Source: Limanda limanda (Eukaryota; Chordata; Actinopteri; Pleuronectiformes; Pleuronectidae). From it: a stretch of DNA of 64,000 nucleotides. Location: NCBI RefSeq assembly GCF_963576545.1, contig NC_083651.1, forward strand, positions 17,035,580 to 17,099,579. The letters are read 5' to 3'. A program made the position numbers and the translations under genes. Shown here in pieces: positions 33,091 through 46,780 of this stretch (position 1 is its first letter; each line of letters starts with the position of its first letter). The notes under the pieces are model-generated. The model ran no database searches and was not told the DNA's origin. It was given only the letters and a program-made list of their open reading frames with translations.

Positions 33091-36000
33091 AGTTTAAATA
33101 TATATCTGTAAAAAGATGAGGTCAAAGATGTATAGAATAGTCTTTGAATGGCTCTAAATACAACAATTTGAATAGGGAAGAGTTTTCATCCGTAAGTGGA
33201 GACAGAATATTAGTGACACCGAACTCAGGTAAGTTAAAACATGTTGTTACCATTGTCATGTGACAGACACAAATGCAGGAAATTCCTAACTACAGGTTGT
33301 CCCAATTTAAATGTGCTCACAATATACATAGGTACTTTTCCCATAAGATCATATATTTTTTCCATTTTTTCTTTTTTTAAATTAACTTAACTTAATTTTA
33401 CGACTGTTTTGTTAATCTAGGATTTCTATTTTTGTTATTATATAAATCTTTAAAACATCAAATAAGGTCATAATAATCTTGGAATGATTTATGAGGATAC
33501 ATCTTAAGATGTTTCTCTGAGGTATTTGGATTTGACTTTGAACCCTGCCCCCTTCGGATATTCTACCACTGTGCAGTTATCTTGTGCCCAAATCTGATAC
33601 AATACAAGCCACTCTCCTAGCTTGACAAATCATCTTGATGACCCTAAAACTCTGATAGTGTATTTGAAATGAAGAAATCCACATGACAGTGAAACATACT
33701 GGAACGAAGCATGGTACATCAAGGTTGACCAATTCTCTGGCTCCCTCACTTCTATTGGATTGTATGAGTGATGCCTCCGCAACAAACCCACAAATGAAAA
33801 ACATCCATCACTGTCACTTTCCATTTGGCAAAATAAACACTGAACAAGCGCATGCTGGTGGTTATTTTTTGCCATTTAAAGCTTTGACTGTTGGTTGGTG
33901 GTAATACTACACACCTCGAATAAAAATTACCCAGAGCCATTGGCCGTTATCAGCTCCACACAGTCGGACACACACAAATAGAAGAAGAATTGTACTCACA
34001 GCTGGTGAAGGTAAAACGTAGGATCCTCTCTGCAGCCCACCTTCTAATGCCGAGGTTTCTTTAATCCTGACTTGTTTATAGGTTTTATTTAAAATCAATT
34101 AGAGGGCGAGCCGGAGAGGGACACGGACCGGCCGCCACTCACTCTGGTCCATCTCTTGATTGAATTTCCATTGTGGTGCAATTGTATCACCAGGGAACTC
34201 GGACAGCTGGAGGGAGGGGGGGGACACAGGTCACCACACTCAACAAGGTCTCACTTCCTCTTCAGCCTGAGGGGGCCTCTCTTAGCGGCTCTATGAGGGC
34301 ACTGTAGTGACATGCCAAGGCTCCAGAGAGCTCCCTAAAGAGAGACACAGTAATTCTGGTAATGTGTATTGTCCTTTCACACACATAAATACACCAAGAT
34401 GCATACACACAATCACATATTATAGAAATATGGATAGAATTTCTCTGAACTCACTTTTATCCTCTGCAAGTCTCTTGCCGTTGCTGCAAGAAGAGAAGAC
34501 CAGGGAGAGAAAAGAGAATTATTCAGGATATATCTGATCGCCGTGATGAGTTGAAAAAGAGACACTGGATACCGAACTCTGTTAACCTGAGAGCGATGCA
34601 TAATTCAGAGCGGCCAGAGCCGAGTGTCAGGGGTAGCCTGGTCCTTTATCCATTCACATTCATCAGGTTACACCGGTGCTTTCCACTGACAGGAGACCAC
34701 TTTCCTTCACAGTGAAACCAAAACTACAACACACAGACAAATATCCTCACAGAAAGAAACTGTTAAATACGCTTTTTTTTTTAACTTACCTAGTGTGAAA
34801 TGTATAAACACGTTTTTCATTATTATTGTTTTCCATTTGTCTGGTTCTAATATAACGTGCAACATGGTCACACCAAATTCTCATTAGTACTAATGAGGAT
34901 GCCAAGACGGAGTCAAGAATAGAAGAAAGAATACATCTTGAAATTAAGACACTTAATGCAACAACAGTTGGTGCACTGTCAAATCCCCCAATCCAATTTA
35001 CTGATGGTGTTTACTTATTTGCGTCCCGTAGTGCAATAACGGCTAATAGTTCAGAAATAATTATGCACTGTCTGTGTGGCTGTGTAATGCGCATGCGGTC
35101 CCTCTGTGCCGAGATTCATTTCTAGGCCCTCTTAAATTATTTCTGATAATTAGAACAATTAGTTTGACAAGAGAAGACGGCGATCACGAGAAAATGAAGA
35201 TGAGAAAGTAACAGTTCAGCAGCGCTCCCACAGTGTTTTAACATTGTGTATTTTTGCGATTTAAGCCATTGCAAATTTTTTATTGAGCGATAACCAGGTA
35301 TATGTGTAAACACCTTATGGGCTTTGGTGTTGTAGTGGTGGAATAATTATGTTTGATTTGCATAGTTGTTTTTTGAATAATCCCACTAAGGGACACAGGT
35401 TACTGACATGTTACTAAAATGTTTTACATAATACTACAATTTTCACCGTTTAGCCTTTAATATTGGCATGCCTGGAATCACACAGTGTACACTTCGAATT
35501 CAGTGACAGTATTATGATCCAGTACTGAATTATTGTACAGGCCTATAGTGTACTTTTACATATTCTTTTTCAGTTTCTTTTTGTATATTGTACTATAATG
35601 TTCATATTTTTACAAACATTTTATTGGATCCTCTTACAAAAAATAGAAATACAATTTATAGCCAATTGTCTTGGTCTGTATTTATCTTTGTAGTCTTGGC
35701 AGGAGCAACTGCCACAAAATCTGAATTTCCCCAGATCAGCATTTCTTAAAAAAACAGAGGAGAATCACCTCAACCAAAGCCAGAGGGCGCCAGATGCTTG
35801 GCTGTGCAGAGGAAGAGGGAGAACCATAGACTGTATATAGGGGAGAACACAGCACTGAGGAAGACTGCTCTTTGTATGCTCTTCCTCCTTCCTCCTGTTC
35901 CGGTTAAAGTGGATTTTGATGCTTGGCCAGAGGGGGGTGCTGTAGCGTCAGAAGCAGTTTTTCACAGTTTTGCACTGAACCCGAGATAATCTCTGAACAT

Positions 36001-37087
36001 TCTCCGGAGAAGCTACACGTGAGAACGCACATGTCCGAGTGAGAGCCTACAGACTTTCTCCGGAGAATGTCCAAATGAGCCTTTGTGAGAAAACGTTTGA
36101 TTGCTGGTTTGAATTGTATTGATTTACTTCTCTTTGTTTGAGTTACCTGCCTGGACTCCTCCTTCCTGGTCCAGCAAAGGACCTGAGCTGAGGGCGGAGC
36201 TTGATTTTAATCAGAGGCCCAAGAGAAGGACCAAACAAAGAGTACTCACATCATGGGGGGGAAATAGAGTATTGTAGCTTGGAGATTTAGTTTCTGTTTT
36301 TGTAGTGGTTTCCAGTTATTAAGGTAGACAATAACTTATCCTTACACAAATTAACAACCATTAAAAACTGTAAGTCATAACTCAACTCTTTAAACTGATT
36401 TCTGCCTACAGAGCTGGAAACAAATTAGATAATGTAAACATAAGCAAATTCTACAACTTCAGTAAACCATGGTACAGTAGAGGATGTGCTATGTAGCCTG
36501 TAAACCTGAGGATGGGTAAAAGCAGGCAATTTACAAATAAATCCAGGCAATTTACAAATATTACACTCACTTTCACCCTTATGAGGCATGATCATAGTGT
36601 CCTCTCCTGATCATAGCATCCCCAGAACCAACTGCACCCCCCCACACGTTTGGCTCCATGTGCAGCAGGTGAACATGACAAGAGGGTTTTGGGATTAATC
36701 TGGTACCCACAAAATCACTACAGTTTGACACTGTGGCCACAAGATGGCAGTTTGCTTCAATTATTTATTTAAACTCAACCCTGAGTCATACTGAGACTCC
36801 TCTTGAGTGGACTGGAAATTAAACAATACCTTCCTGTTGCTTCTTTTATGATCTATCAAATATGTTTTTATTTGCATTTGGCTGATTTAACTTACATTAC
36901 AAAGCCAAATAAAATGTGATATGTATAGTAGGGCCATTATGGTTGTTTGCCAAAGCAGCTGTTTATTTTATATGATCCTCTTAACTTCATGTGTTTCATT
37001 AACATTTGTGACATGTTTTAAAAGATCATTATTCCAGAGATACAGTGCATTTAACAGGGGGTTTATATAAATGCTGCAGCAATGATG
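33091..37087. other. Intergenic sequence, no gene seen
   Basis: No supported gene. 35,818-35,845 contains ccatagactgtatata, the start of a common fish repeat. 35,100-35,180 carries several TAATTA-type homeodomain sites and may be a conserved non-coding element (unproven). Confidence 0.4.
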
Positions 37088-38062
37088 AAGAGTGGCGGAT
37101 CTAGGATTTTTCTAAATCAGTGGCTATAAAGGAGCCAAGATTTACACAAAGGAACCAATTATATATCCAACATCGTTGCACAACTCCTGATTCAGTAAGG
37201 TTTACATTTTAGTAATTCCTTGTTCCCTCTAGCCACACATCATTCAATATGTTTTTCACATTATTCATTGTTCAAGCACAATGTGTTTTTTAAAAAGCTT
37301 TGTAAGTTACTAAAGCCCCTTCTGCTCTCGTCAAAAAAACCATAAACACCAGCAAACTGTTGTCTGCCTGGATTCAATCAGCATTCACTCCCGGGTCAAA
37401 TGACTCTGCAGTTGAACTAGCTTTTAGTTGGCTCCCACTCCTATGCCACACACCAACATTTGTTTTGGCCCAGATTTGGCCCACACTGTCAGACTGTCAT
37501 CCGTCTCGAATATCATGTGGAATGATGGTACTTAGACGCTCCGCTCCAGATCTGGGCCACATGTAAGCCACAGTTGGACTGTATGTCAACCAAAGGTGCC
37601 AAAGGAGGACCAAATTAGTTTTGTGCTATTTGAGCCATTTACTACATGGGCCATTACATCTTGCCTAGAGCGCAGCATGTTTGAGAGCGGTTCATAATCT
37701 TGCTCAGGGCCACTTCAGCATGCAGATAGAGAAGACTGGGATCAAACTGCACCTTCTGGTTGGAGGACGACCGCTCTACCCCTCGGACACAGCAACCCGA
37801 TGTATGCTAACGTGACACTCGGGTGAGATCGCCTCAGTTAACGGTGCTTTTGTGAAATCGAAGAAAATTCCCTCTTCTGGTAGTGAGAAATGAGTCAATC
37901 GTCTTTATTTGTTTGCAGGTTTATTGGGTAACAGGGTTTAGGTATAAAAGGTGTAATTTATATTTTTTTTAAATACTACTGACAAGACAGTGGCACCTGA
38001 GGGGCCAATCCAATTTCAAAAGGGCCCAGTGTCACCCTGGCCCCACCCCTAGATTCACCCCT
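37088..38062. mobile_element. Non-autonomous DNA element with GGGGTGAATCTAGG-like ends
   Basis: The left end reads gtggcggatctaggattttt; the right end reads cctagattcacccctggtgg, whose reverse complement begins ccaccaggggtgaatctagg. The ends are imperfect inverted repeats. The right part was later copied (see the 541-bp duplication). A related shorter copy is at 39,814-40,382. Confidence 0.55.
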
Positions 38063-38893
38063 GGTGGTAAAAAGGCCAGTTTCAACAACAACAACATTGT
38101 TTAGGCATATTTAATATTCTACAGTACTCAGGTGAAGTCAAAGGCAAAGAAATGTTTAAATCTCCAGCATCAACCAGCAAATTCATGAGATATTCATGAG
38201 ATAATAATGACAAAGACTCTTCATTTGTTTAATAAAAAAGCCTAATTTTATTTTTTTTTGGAAAATGAACTGTTGCCTATTAATCGCCATCAAATCCCCA
38301 CTGACATGTGTGAATCCCCCCCGCTTGGCACAGTAGCCCGATGTATGCTAACGTGACACTCGGGTGAGCGTGGCGTGAGATCGCCTCAGTTAACGGTGCT
38401 TTTGTGAAATCGAACAAAATTCCCTCTTCTGGTAGTGAGAAATGAGTCAATCATCTTTTTTGGTTTGCAGGTTTATTGGGTAACAGGGTTTAGGTATAAA
38501 AGGTGTAATTTATATTTTTACTACTACTACTACTGACAAGACAGTGGCACCTGAGGGGCCAATCCGATTTCAAAAGGGCCCAGTGTCACCCTGGCCCCAC
38601 CCCTAGATTCACCCCTGGTGGTAAAAAGGCCAGTTTCTACAACAACATTGTTTATTGTCAAAGCATATTTAATATTCTACAGTACTCAGGTGAAGTCAAA
38701 GGCAAATAAATGTTTAAATCTCCAGCATCAACCAGCAAATTCATGAGATATTCATGAGATTATAATGACAAAGACTCTTAATTTATTTAATAAAAAAGCC
38801 TAATTTTATTTTTCTTTGGAAAATGAACTGTTGCCTATTAATTGCCATCAAATCCCCACTGACATGTGTGAATCCCCCCCCGCTTGGCACAGT
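37796..38893. repeat. 541-bp direct tandem duplication
   Basis: Copy 1 is 37796-38336 and copy 2 is 38337-38893. Landmarks: cccgatgtatgctaacgtga at 37796 and 38337; caccctggccccacccctag in both; both end gcttggcacagt. The copies are nearly identical apart from small indels and substitutions. Each includes the right end of the DNA element plus about 270 bp of its flank. Copy 2 ends at the start of the GC-rich candidate csrnp3 first exon. Confidence 0.9.
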
Positions 38894-39300
38894 CCAGGCT
38901 CCAGAGCTCGGGCGGCAGCAGCGGAGCTCCGTGGCCGCTCTCCTCACTCCACGATTGGACGGAGCGAGTCACGTTGTCCGTGGAGCTGTCAGTGTGCTGC
39001 TGCTGCTGCACCATTGTTCCCATCCCCAGCAGCCGGAAGAGTTGCGCAAGTGGAAGCGACTGTGGTGTGCGTCAGTGGTGCCGGTTGTCCCCAGGACCCA
39101 GTTCACGCTCCACGGGAAACCAGTACCGGGCTTTAAATGGTCTCACACACACACGCTGGTTGGAGGATTTCCGCAGGAGAGGAAGACGGTGACATGGTTC
39201 AGAGAAGGAGGCTGTGAGGTCCATTGAAAGAAAGAAAGAGAGGCAGAGAGAGAGAGAGGGAGAGGCGTCAGTGACTGGATGAGAGTAACAGGAATGAATG
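38894..39300 (+). promoter_or_regulatory. csrnp3: Candidate csrnp3 promoter and first non-coding exon
   Basis: The only strongly GC- and CpG-rich patch upstream of csrnp3 in this half of the window (about 38,890-39,210), with an inverted CCAAT motif (gattgg) near 38,953. It is followed by a purine-rich stretch and a clean donor, gaatgaatg followed by gtgagtctg, at 39300/39301. This is what a 5' UTR first exon looks like. CSRNP3 in mammals has non-coding 5' exons far from the ATG. ORFs across it look accidental. No transcript evidence. Confidence 0.45.
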
Positions 39301-39813
39301 GTGAGTCTGATCAGATCTTACATGATAGGTCTGTGTTTTAACACATTGATAAGACGGAGAACTATAAACCTTATACCTTTGTTTCTCATATCTTGTCTCT
39401 TGTATTATACACTATGGCATGTCTGTCTGTGCTGCTGGGAGAGGGAGTCCTCACTTCTCCCTGAGGTGTCTGCTTTTCCTCCCTGTTAAAAATGTTTTTG
39501 GGAAGTTTTTCCTCACCTTACAGTCGAGGTATAAGGGCAGATGATGTTGCAGCTTATAAAGATTGTTTAAGGTAACTTGTGATTTGTGAATATGGGCTGT
39601 ACAATCTGACTTTAAATTAAATATGTTTACCTGCTGTTTTGTTAGCGCAACCTGGTAAAGGTCCATTTGTCAAACTCTTTTGGACATCACAGCTCAGGAG
39701 TCACTCTGCAAAGACTTTATGCTCATTTTAAAAAATTAGAATTATACCAGTATGTCAAGACCAAGATTTCTTTGTTCCACCTAAACCACTGACCCTTGTT
39801 GTCCTTCACCAGC

Positions 39814-40382
39814 TGCGGATATAGGATTTTTCTAAATCAGGGGCCATCAAGGGGGCCACAGTTTACGAAGAGAGCCCGATTGTATATGTCTAATATGCAC
39901 GCACATTTCCTGATTCAGTAAATGCCATTTTAGATATAAAACAGCCCTTTTCTATTCTATGTTGGCTGGTGGGTTCAGAGCAAAATTGATTTGACTCAAA
40001 ATATGTTGTAAAAATGATTAGTTTCATATATTCTAGTGTCATATATTTCAGGAAACTCTAACACACACACACAATAGTGTGGTTATAGCAAACAAGCCGG
40101 ACAAATCTTTGGAATAGATGTGTTTACGCAAGTCAGATATTAGTGGGTGTAAGTGGGTTTGACGAGTGGAAAAAAGGGTTTAAGAAGCATGTTTAATTCA
40201 TTCCTTGTTTACTGTTAGCCCTCTAGCTTTGAGCAAAGTCACATGCCATTTATTATATTTTGAAAATGCTCAACAAATTGTCATATTCATTGCTCGTACT
40301 GATAGTAGCGATTGAATAGTTGATTTAAAAACGGACAGGAGCATTTCAAGGGCCAATCAGATTCCAGCTCCGCCCCTGAGCC
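39814..40382. mobile_element. Related copy of the GGATxTAGG-ended DNA element
   Basis: It starts ctgcggatataggatttttc, continues aatcaggggccatcaagg and ends gattccagctccgcccctga. Same order of landmarks as the element at 37,088. Confidence 0.5.
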
Positions 40383-40857
40383 GTACTCAACGTGTACATA
40401 TGAAATGGTCACAGAGCCAAGTGGAGCATGCATGTTAGAGCTCCTGTCCCTTCTGGGTGTTGTTGTCGAGGTGTGTCGTACAGGCTTCCGTACTTAGGAG
40501 TACAGTTTACTGGTTCACGGCCAAACTGGCTGTGAGAACCTCTTGTATACAGACAGCAGAGAGAAGAGGGCCTGGTTCCCTGCAGAGCCAACTCAGCCAC
40601 CATGCTACACGAGGAAAGAGTGTCTCACAAAGAGATTTAGATAAAGCTCCGTCAATCATCCACATGTCTGGGGTTGCAATGTTTCCTCGTGTACCGTTGC
40701 TTTGATGACAACGATGCATTATAAAAAAACAATTGCCTCTAGCTAAATTTCTTCAAGCCACTTTCTAATTGACCTCTCTTGACTCTGGAAATGATGCAAC
40801 TTCTGTAACATTTGCTCCGTCACTAAACATCCATTTTTATTTCTCCATCCTTCACAG

Positions 40858-40899
40858 AACGGACGTGGGTCCCTGCAGCATAAATCTATTTAACTGAAG
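40858..40899 (+). other. csrnp3: Candidate csrnp3 42-bp non-coding 5' exon
   Basis: A strong acceptor (ttatttctccatccttcacag) and a strong donor (CTGAAG followed by gtaaga) bound a 42-bp unit 1.6 kb below the candidate first exon. It contains stop codons, so it would be 5' UTR. Confidence 0.4.
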
Positions 40900-41585
40900 G
40901 TAAGACCACCTCTGCTGCTCGGCGTCTGAAATAATAATAATTCCACCAGCTTTCACAACACATCAACATATTGAATTCATGCCTGCGAGGTAGATTGGTG
41001 CTCAACTGTTGCTGCACTGCCTGAAAAGAGATCCCTGATAACGAGTTATGATGAGATGTGGAGGCAGACAACAGTGTTTAGTCGATGCAGACAGCTGTGC
41101 CCTTCTCCATGGATTATACCAGAGAGATGCCTCTGATATCCCACTGATGAAAAGATGACATATTCTTTCTAGAGCACGTTGGGTTGTATGCTTGATATTT
41201 ATGTTGTTTGTCTGTAATTCAATAAGTTAAAATCAAATGGAAATCACAAGGCGGTAAAGACGGAGAGATTTTAATGTTCTCTCTGAAGGCATCTAATAGG
41301 TTTATTTTAATGTATTTAAGAGACGACGATCGTCTGCTGTGAACTGTCGGTTTTACATATGTATTAGGACTAAATCTGGCAGCATCATTATCACCCCCCC
41401 ACCGTCCTCATGCTCCTCCTGCAGCCTCTTTTGTCACAGAGGAAAGGCAGCCGCCTCAGTCCATTGCTGTGCACCAGCGTGCACTCAGACATGCGACCGT
41501 GCACACACAATCACACAAGCACTTCCATCTTTGTGATTGAGATCTGAAAGGTGATGTGGGGGTGGGCACCGTATCTCTCTCTGTT

Positions 41586-41737
<152 letters not shown>

Positions 41738-42569
41738 GCAGGGCCTCTCCTCGCGACTGTGTATTTCTCCTCCTCGATCCATCTGTTTCCTCAATCCGTC
41801 AGCACCCATGCAGTCCTCAGAGGAGCGGGATTTAATTAGTACACGTGGCACCGAGTTAAAGGACACTGAAACATGAAGTAGACGTGTTTACTTGTGAAAA
41901 GCGGCATCGTTAAGAGGACTTATTTGAATAAGGGATTCTGCCAGTGCTGCTATTACATACTGTAGCGCAGATGGCTGAAGGCTGATAACAGAGAATGCAG
42001 TCCATTCAAGATTCACAGGGAAGGTGTTGTGGCTTAACGGCACTAAAAAGAGTCTCTCTGCAGGAGCCAAGGTGTGGGTGAACTGTCTGGCTGCAAAGGT
42101 TCTCACGCACGACTGAATCCATTTTTTCCCTTCTATTTGGGAACAACTTGAATTTGTGCCTTTAAGGTCGACCTGGAGGTTCAGACAGATAAATGTGAGG
42201 ATTGCAAGAAGCAGGTTTGTGTTCCATGCAAGACGAATACCAGTCTGCAGGAGTGATAATTGTTGAGCTACATCTAACAAACATTATGGATTGTGTTTTA
42301 AAGATAAATGTAATTTGTATTTTTCAAGTTATATGCTAAAAACGTCAGTACACTAAATATTAAACCAGGCTACAACACTCCATGCAACATAAGAAACCTT
42401 ATTGGAATTGAACCAAACAAAAGGAATGAATTACTCATACACATAGAAATATCTGGATACAGCTCTTCTACAATCTGAGGTCACTGCTAGATAGTATTTG
42501 TTTCACCCCAGTTACCATGATACTAGAATAATACTCAGTAGAGTTCATATCTCCATCAAGGCTCAGGAG

Positions 42570-42905
42570 TCTCCTCATGAAACCACATTTAGATTCACTG
42601 TAACTGGATTTTTATTTGGATCTGCACCAAAGTGCATACACCCATCAATATGTATTCCCTACACATTTTAAATCAAGATCCATTTATCATTCACTGAGAA
42701 TTCGATAAAATGTATCTTATTTATCAATATTGAAGAAAATACATTCCGGATTTGCACCAGAATACGATAGTTTATTTAGTGACCTGATCCGTATCCTTCC
42801 ACCAAGTCTCATGGCAAATTGGTTCTGCAGTTGTTTGCGTTATCCAGCTCACAAACAAACAAACAAAAAACACAGCTGAAAACATAACCTCCCTAGCAAG
42901 TTAAA
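42570..42905 (+). repeat. CTTGGCxGAGGT dispersed repeat family, copy 4
   Basis: Landmarks: ggatctgcaccaaagtgc, ttcggtttgc-like ttctgcagttgtttgcg, then acaaacaaacaaac and aaacataacctccctagcaa at the end. Confidence 0.65.
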
Positions 42906-42974
42906 ATGCACATACATCTATACCAACAACCTAAATATGTGAACATGTATTATTTTCTTTATGATTGGCACATA

Positions 42975-43165
42975 ATTCTCTGAAAAATCACAATGTTAAA
43001 GAAAGTGAAAAAAATAATCCTGGCTCACCAACATTCCTCAGGCTCTGTCTGGGGTCATGCTCCTGCACCTCTCCACATAATTTAATGGAAATTGGTAGTT
43101 TTTGCTTAATCCTGCTAACAAACAAACAAACATAGATTAAAACCTAAACTCCTTGGCTGAGGTGA
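42975..43165 (+). repeat. CTTGGCxGAGGT dispersed repeat family, copy 5
   Basis: Landmarks: aatgttaaagaaagtgaaaa, atcctggctc, tttttgcttaatcctgctaa, acaaacaaacaaac, ctccttggctgaggtgaaag. Confidence 0.7.
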
Positions 43166-46100
43166 AAGGTTTCAGATATTCCTGAAATTAGCAGATTTTC
43201 AACCTCTGGTATATTTGAATGTTTCATCTTTCAAGTAATGAACCTGATCGGATAGACTAACTGGCAAGTGATTGCAACATCATTGTGTATTTGCTGTATT
43301 TTTTTGTTTTTTATATCTCCTGTCTCCTTGATCAGTTAAGACACATTTCACCCTCTGGTTCACAGCATTTGGCCCTTTCACTAATTCCTAATGTTTCAAA
43401 CTGAGCTTGGGTTTTTCATGTTTTGTGCCTGTGCATGTTCTAATTGGCGTCTTCTCTGTCTGAACTCCAAATTGAAATCCCAGCATCAATGACCCGCATC
43501 ACAGTTGTACAGACTAATATCAACCTTTTATATCACGAGCAGCTTTGTGTGCTGCAGCAAGGTTCATGCTTCCAATTTAGAAGCTTTTGATGTGACTGTT
43601 TTTTTTGTGTCTTCGGCTCCTTTCTGGCTGAGCTCTGGGCTTTCACCGTTCAGGTCTGTGCTCTCTTGAGATGTTGCCATGACACTTATTTGGAATCGTT
43701 TGTCTGTTGCCTGCTAATTAAGTGTTAAGAGAAAAAAAATCTAATGTTTCTGCCTGAATGAGTTTTTATTTGCCAGTGCGAGGTAAGCCTCTGCATTACA
43801 GCTGTCAAAGAGTATTTCAATTTTAACTTCACAATTAATGTTCTGATCAGTGATACATAAAAAACTATTTTTTTTAATAAAGGAAAGCTCTTAGAATTCT
43901 AGATCAAAGATGAGAGACATGTTCATTCATGGATGGAGCTATGCATCCATCCATTCATTATGGAGACTGATTATCTTTTGAGAGGCGGGGTTCACCCTTC
44001 AGTGTATTTCAGGGCTGACATACAGAGAAAAAAAACCATTCACTTTCACATTCAAACCTATGGGTCCGGGTCTAGTTTGACCCCAAATACACTATTATTA
44101 ATTGCTGCCTAAAATCATTTAAATACCCCATTCAATAACTATTTCAGTAGGAATATAATAGTTTTAAACATAACACTCTTCCTCTTCTCAGCTCCACTAT
44201 GACAATGCGATTGTCAACTTCATTCTGCCATTTGTATCACTTTCATTTTGAAAAGGTTTGGTTATGGATGAATAGGGTATGTAAATGCAATTTTTTTGTA
44301 TATATAATCTTTTGATGAATGATTCATCAAAGATGATTCATCTTTTTAAATCTGGATCTTTCCAAGAAATTGAAAGCTTCTTCTTATCGTGTCAGAGTCT
44401 TGCTGACAGGCACCATTATAAATAACATGCTTGTTCACTGTCAGTCAGATTTGATCAAATCACACCCGCAGAGTGCTGGTGTTGCCTCAGTGGCATTTAC
44501 TCATATTCAACTATTGAATTCTTAATAAATAACACAGAAGAAAAAGTGTAAATGTGTTTTTGATTGTTGCTTTTCTGTGACAATTTAATTTTATAAAGGA
44601 GCTTGGAAGTTATGTTTCTGGTATTTTAAATCCAGAGAGTGTTAGTTAGTTAAACCTTGTAAAATGTATAAGCAGCATAAAGCACGTCTCATGCTCTGAT
44701 GAAGGTCTTTGTGAACAAAAACTCAGATGATGTGTTGAGCCTTTTTAAAAAATTTGTTTCAGCCCATTTTAACCAAACATCTCTCATGACCGCTCTAATC
44801 AACAAAGACCATGAAAAAAATGAAGAATGATAGTTCTTCAAAACTTAATTAAAAAAAAAGAAATTCTCTTAAATAAAACACTGTTGCCCAACGTAATTTT
44901 TGGACATCACGGCAGCTGTTTTGATTAAAAACGTTAGAGCTGAGAAATAAATACCAATTCAATCAGGAGAAACTAATAAGACAAATAAAAGTGTAAGTTT
45001 GAAGTAAAATTTAATTTATTGAGAACAGGAGGAATGTTAGAACACGGCAGGAAGTAGGTCACTATGGGAAGCGGTTTTGAATATTAGGTGCTCTACTGTG
45101 AAGGAAACTTCCCTGGAGCCCATAGACACTGGTGCTGGTGCTTGTGGTGGTGGTGATGGTGATGAAGGATGGAGCTTGAGGTCAGTACTTCTTCATGTGA
45201 GGAAACAAGACAGTCTGATTGCAGAGCTGGTGAAGGGGTGGACGTGTTTCACAAAACTGAAAACTGAATCGACTATTGACAACAGAGAGAAAGAAAACCT
45301 TTAAAGTTTGACAGTTGGTACGTGATTGGCTCAAGGCAAGTGTGTAAGGTTGTGATTGGGCGGAGACGAGAATGAGCTGTTGGATATCAGGGATAGTGGT
45401 TTCAAAATCAAAGTACTTTCAGACATGAACTGTCGGAGTGACTTGCTGGTGACATTTTTTTGGAATCTTTCCCCCCCAGCCCATGTGAGAATACAGCATT
45501 AAAATTCACAATAAGTGAGTGAACATGTGACAGACACGAGAGTGAAGTGTATCTGTCATGTCCTGCCTCCTGCATGCTCTACATTCCCGGGATATTCCTG
45601 TTGTTGAGAACGTGTCGGACTCCTGCTGAATTCTTCGTATGTGAAAGAAAAACTTCAGCAAATCTACAGAGAACTTCTATTTTTAGACTTTTTCGGTTTT
45701 AAAAGACATGCACAAGGAAAACTTTATAGTTAAAATTTTAACTGTTATGTAAATTATCATTTTTTTAGAAACATTTAACCAGAAATGATGCAGGGTAAAG
45801 TACAAACATGTAAACCCATCAAATATTTAATGGAATTGATATAATGTCACTTATTTCACTTTCACAATGATAGCATTGTATACAATTGTAAACATTTGAT
45901 AGAACATGTTGGATAAGAGTTTGATTCGATTCAATTAAATGTTATAGCTCCATACTTTATCGCAACTTTAATAGGGATTTTATCAGAATCATGAAAACAT
46001 AAAGTACTGACTTTCTTACCACTATAGTTCACCCTATACTGCATCACATGCAGAGCTGGCCTACTTCATGAATTTCCTCAGATAACACCGCAAATGCTTT

Positions 46101-46780
46101 GCATATAAAAAGAGCGATTCAAGATCTCTACATGATACTGGCTATATATAAATGATAAGGCTTGTCTGCAGAATGTGAACCCCACATCCCACAGCTTTCC
46201 CAGCCTGTGCGAGAGATGAAAGCAGCCCTGTCTCTGTGAAATGTTTTGGCAGCTCTTGTTTCTGCCTGCAAACTGGCTTTTGCGAACTTTCAGGTGACAT
46301 GGGAAAATAGAGTCATAAATAAAATATCGAGCCATGAATAATTTAGCCGAGCATTGTGATTGACACAGGGGTGAGGGTGCCTGATTATGCCTCACCGCAC
46401 CGTGTGACTTGTATTACCGCAAATCAAACCATTAAACGTGGGCTCTATATTTGTCTGCACAAACTGTATGTTGATCACCGCTTGTAACGACAAAGACAGC
46501 TGTGATGCTGGGTGAGATGTCTTAAGAATGCGTCTCTATTTCATTAAAAACCCTGCTAATGGCCTCTGTGGTGAAATACTGCAAATGCACACACAGTTGT
46601 GTGAGGAGTCAAATGAGTTCACAAGCTCTCAGCATCCTCCTGCCAGAATGTTCTCATACAAGTCTGTCAGAGCGGTGCACTGGCCACTGATAAAACAAGC
46701 AGTTAGGCAGCTCTTACTTCTTCTACAAGATGTTGGAATGAAATGGCGCGGCTATGATGTGCGGCAGTGACCCTCCTTTT
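43166..46780. other. Probable csrnp3 5' intronic / intergenic sequence, no gene seen
   Basis: AT-rich sequence without supported exons or RNA genes. Confidence 0.4.

Noticed and set aside
33950..34250. GC-rich patch that might be a promoter
   Set aside because: No clear donor, CpG cluster or neighbouring exon; it is not enough to support a transcript.
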